6,432 bases of DNA from Bacillota bacterium (lineage in GTDB: Bacteria; Bacillota; UBA5301; JASBVW01). The stretch is from positions 1 through 6,432 of the forward strand of contig JASBVW010000085.1 of assembly GCA_029961005.1 (NCBI GenBank), in the 5' to 3' direction. The position numbers and the translations under genes are program-made. Positions 5,331-6,432 of this stretch are shown here, one piece after another. A model generated the notes under the pieces. It saw only the letters and a list, made by a program, of their open reading frames with translations, ran no database searches and was not told where the DNA came from. The number at the start of each line of letters is the position of its first letter. The stretch's first letter is position 1.

Positions 5331-6361
5331 TGAGGAAGGAGTTCAAGTCGGCATCATTCCCCCTCTGGTTTCTCCTGTGGGGGGTTTTCTTTCTTTTGGC
5401 CCTCCCGGCCCGGGGAGCGGAGCCTTTGGCCCCCCATCGGATTCTGTACGAAGAGGGGACGGGCCGGGTTTTGTTGCGCACCCACTTCCCCCTCTTCCCC
5501 GGAGACGAGTATCTGGCCCCGGACGGCTCCTGGTATGTAGTGGTGAAGACCATTGGTTGGCGCGCCGAAGGCCGGCGGCGGAAGAGCATTCCCTCTCCAG
5601 CGTTCGAAGGGGGGCTGGAGCCAGGGGAGGCTTCGCCGTTGGGTCACCCCCCTGCGCGGGTCATTGGCATCATCCACACCCACAGCGCCGAGTCCTACCG
5701 CTCTCCGGCCGGTTCGCCCCCCCAGCGGCGCGGGGAAATTTTTCGCGTCGGAGAAGTCATGGCTAAAGAGTTTGCCTTGCACGGACTGCGGCCTATTCAT
5801 TCCTGGGCCGTTTACAGCGCGGATGGGGAGGCGGCTTATTACCAGTCCCGCCGGACCCTAATAGCTTTGCGCAAGTATCCCCTGAGCTTGGTCCTCGATG
5901 TGCACTGTGAAACCGCCCCCCGGGCGGAGTTGTCCCTCCGAGAGAGGGGGCGGCACCGCGCCCAGATTCGCCTGGTGGTAGGCCGGGGAAGCCAGGGCGA
6001 GAGGGCCCTCGGGCTGGCACTCAGGCTGATCGAGGTGGCGAGGCGGGAGCGCCCGGGGTTGATCAGAGACCTCCTGGTGACGAAGGCCATTGTGAATCAA
6101 GACCTCCATCCGGCACTGCTGACGGTGGTGGTGGGCAGCAACCAGGAAGAACTGGCCCTGGCCGGGGAGGCGGCGAGAGAGCTGGCCGCGCTGATCAGCT
6201 CCGCGCTTGAGGCGACTCCGGAACTGGGGACCCTGCCTCCGGCGGCCGGCCGGGCCGACCTGGCCGGGTCAGAAAGGGGAGGGCGCCTCCTCTGGCCCTG
6301 GGCCGGGGTAGCGGGGCTCGTCCTGGCAGCCCTCTTTCTCCTTTATCTTACCCGCGCTTGA
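5330..6361 (+). CDS. spoIIP: Stage II sporulation protein P (SpoIIP), peptidoglycan amidase/endopeptidase
   Basis: SpoIIP removes stem peptides and cuts cross-links in septal peptidoglycan so that the mother cell can engulf the forespore, working with SpoIID and SpoIIM. The 343-aa product (352 aa from GTG 5303) is somewhat shorter than the roughly 400 aa of Bacillus subtilis. A signal or anchor segment spans about residues 9-27 (SFPLWFLLWGVFFLLALPA). A short domain around LRTHFPLFPGDEYL and WYVVVKTIGW follows. The catalytic domain has the hallmark IIHTHSAESY with H116, H118 and E121, then LVLDVHCETAPR with H192, and LVVGRGSQGE and VVGSNQEEL near the end. An additional hydrophobic segment at about 322-341 suggests a C-terminal membrane anchor. 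ATG 5330 overlaps the ykuS stop; GTG 5303 is the alternative. Sigma-E control is known for B. subtilis, but I saw no clear promoter here. The 3' end overlaps the convergent yyaC-like gene by 14 nt. Confidence 0.93.
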   Translation: MRKEFKSASFPLWFLLWGVFFLLALPARGAEPLAPHRILYEEGTGRVLLRTHFPLFPGDEYLAPDGSWYVVVKTIGWRAEGRRRKSIPSPAFEGGLEPGEASPLGHPPARVIGIIHTHSAESYRSPAGSPPQRRGEIFRVGEVMAKEFALHGLRPIHSWAVYSADGEAAYYQSRRTLIALRKYPLSLVLDVHCETAPRAELSLRERGRHRAQIRLVVGRGSQGERALGLALRLIEVARRERPGLIRDLLVTKAIVNQDLHPALLTVVVGSNQEELALAGEAARELAALISSALEATPELGTLPPAAGRADLAGSERGGRLLWPWAGVAGLVLAALFLLYLTRA

Positions 6362-6432
6362 TCTGCACCGCAGCGGCCCAGAGGGCGTCTGCTATGATGT
6401 CGGCCATCTTGATGACCAAGTTCAAACGGGTG
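6348..6432 (-). CDS. YyaC-like spore protein, C-terminal fragment (partial at window edge)
   Basis: On the minus strand a frame enters from the right edge and ends at TAA (6350-6348). It reads TRLNLVIKMADIIADALW followed by AAAVQIKRG, 27 residues in total. The RLNLVIKMADIIA pattern matches the C-terminal helix of the YyaC family (putative spore protease related to GPR), as I recall it. In Bacillus subtilis yyaC lies beside a spoIIM-like gene and close to soj/spo0J, which fits a sporulation neighbourhood. Only the tail is visible, so catalytic residues cannot be checked. It converges on spoIIP and overlaps it by 14 nt. Confidence 0.6.
   Translation of the reverse strand, partial: TRLNLVIKMADIIADALWAAAVQIKRG

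Overview
The window looks like chromosomal DNA from a G+C-rich (clearly above 60% by eye, not counted), endospore-forming member of the Firmicutes. The best guess is a thermophilic or anaerobic clostridial lineage such as the Moorella/Ammonifex/Desulfotomaculum-type groups. The evidence is a SpoIIP gene, the C-terminus of a YyaC-type spore protein, a YkuS (UPF0180) gene and a DUF4446 gene. YyaC commonly lies near soj/spo0J and the replication origin, so this may be the origin-proximal region. The genus is inference; no rRNA or tRNA is present.

Layout: positions 1-3466 hold four tightly packed plus-strand genes. They are a 5'-truncated cysteine desulfurase-family PLP enzyme, larB and larC (nickel-pincer cofactor synthesis), and a membrane-anchored DUF4446 protein. 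The junctions are a 13-nt gap, a 4-nt ATGA overlap and a 17-nt overlap, so one transcript is likely. A 161-nt gap follows that holds only a weak candidate small ORF and no convincing promoter. Positions 3628-5026 hold a membrane-anchored coiled-coil M23 peptidase and a bactofilin, a pairing known from cell-shape and wall-remodelling systems. An intrinsic terminator at 5034-5079 closes this block. Its 3' arm also carries the ribosome-binding site of the next gene. Positions 5082-6361 hold a ykuS-family gene and spoIIP, which overlap or abut. The minus-strand yyaC-like gene enters from the right edge and ends inside the spoIIP 3' end.

How they may work together: LarB makes the dicarboxylated pyridinium precursor and LarC inserts nickel, but LarE (the sulfur transferase) and LarA (the enzyme using the cofactor) are not in the window. 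The upstream cysteine desulfurase-like enzyme could supply sulfur to such a pathway; this is a hypothesis. The right half is about the cell envelope and sporulation: an M23 hydrolase probably positioned by bactofilin, and SpoIIP, the amidase/endopeptidase of forespore engulfment. No mobile element, CRISPR array, tRNA or rRNA was seen. I found no completely new system. The points most worth a second look are the terminator/RBS overlap, the desulfurase-larBC linkage, the extra C-terminal membrane segment on SpoIIP and the small ORF after DUF4446.
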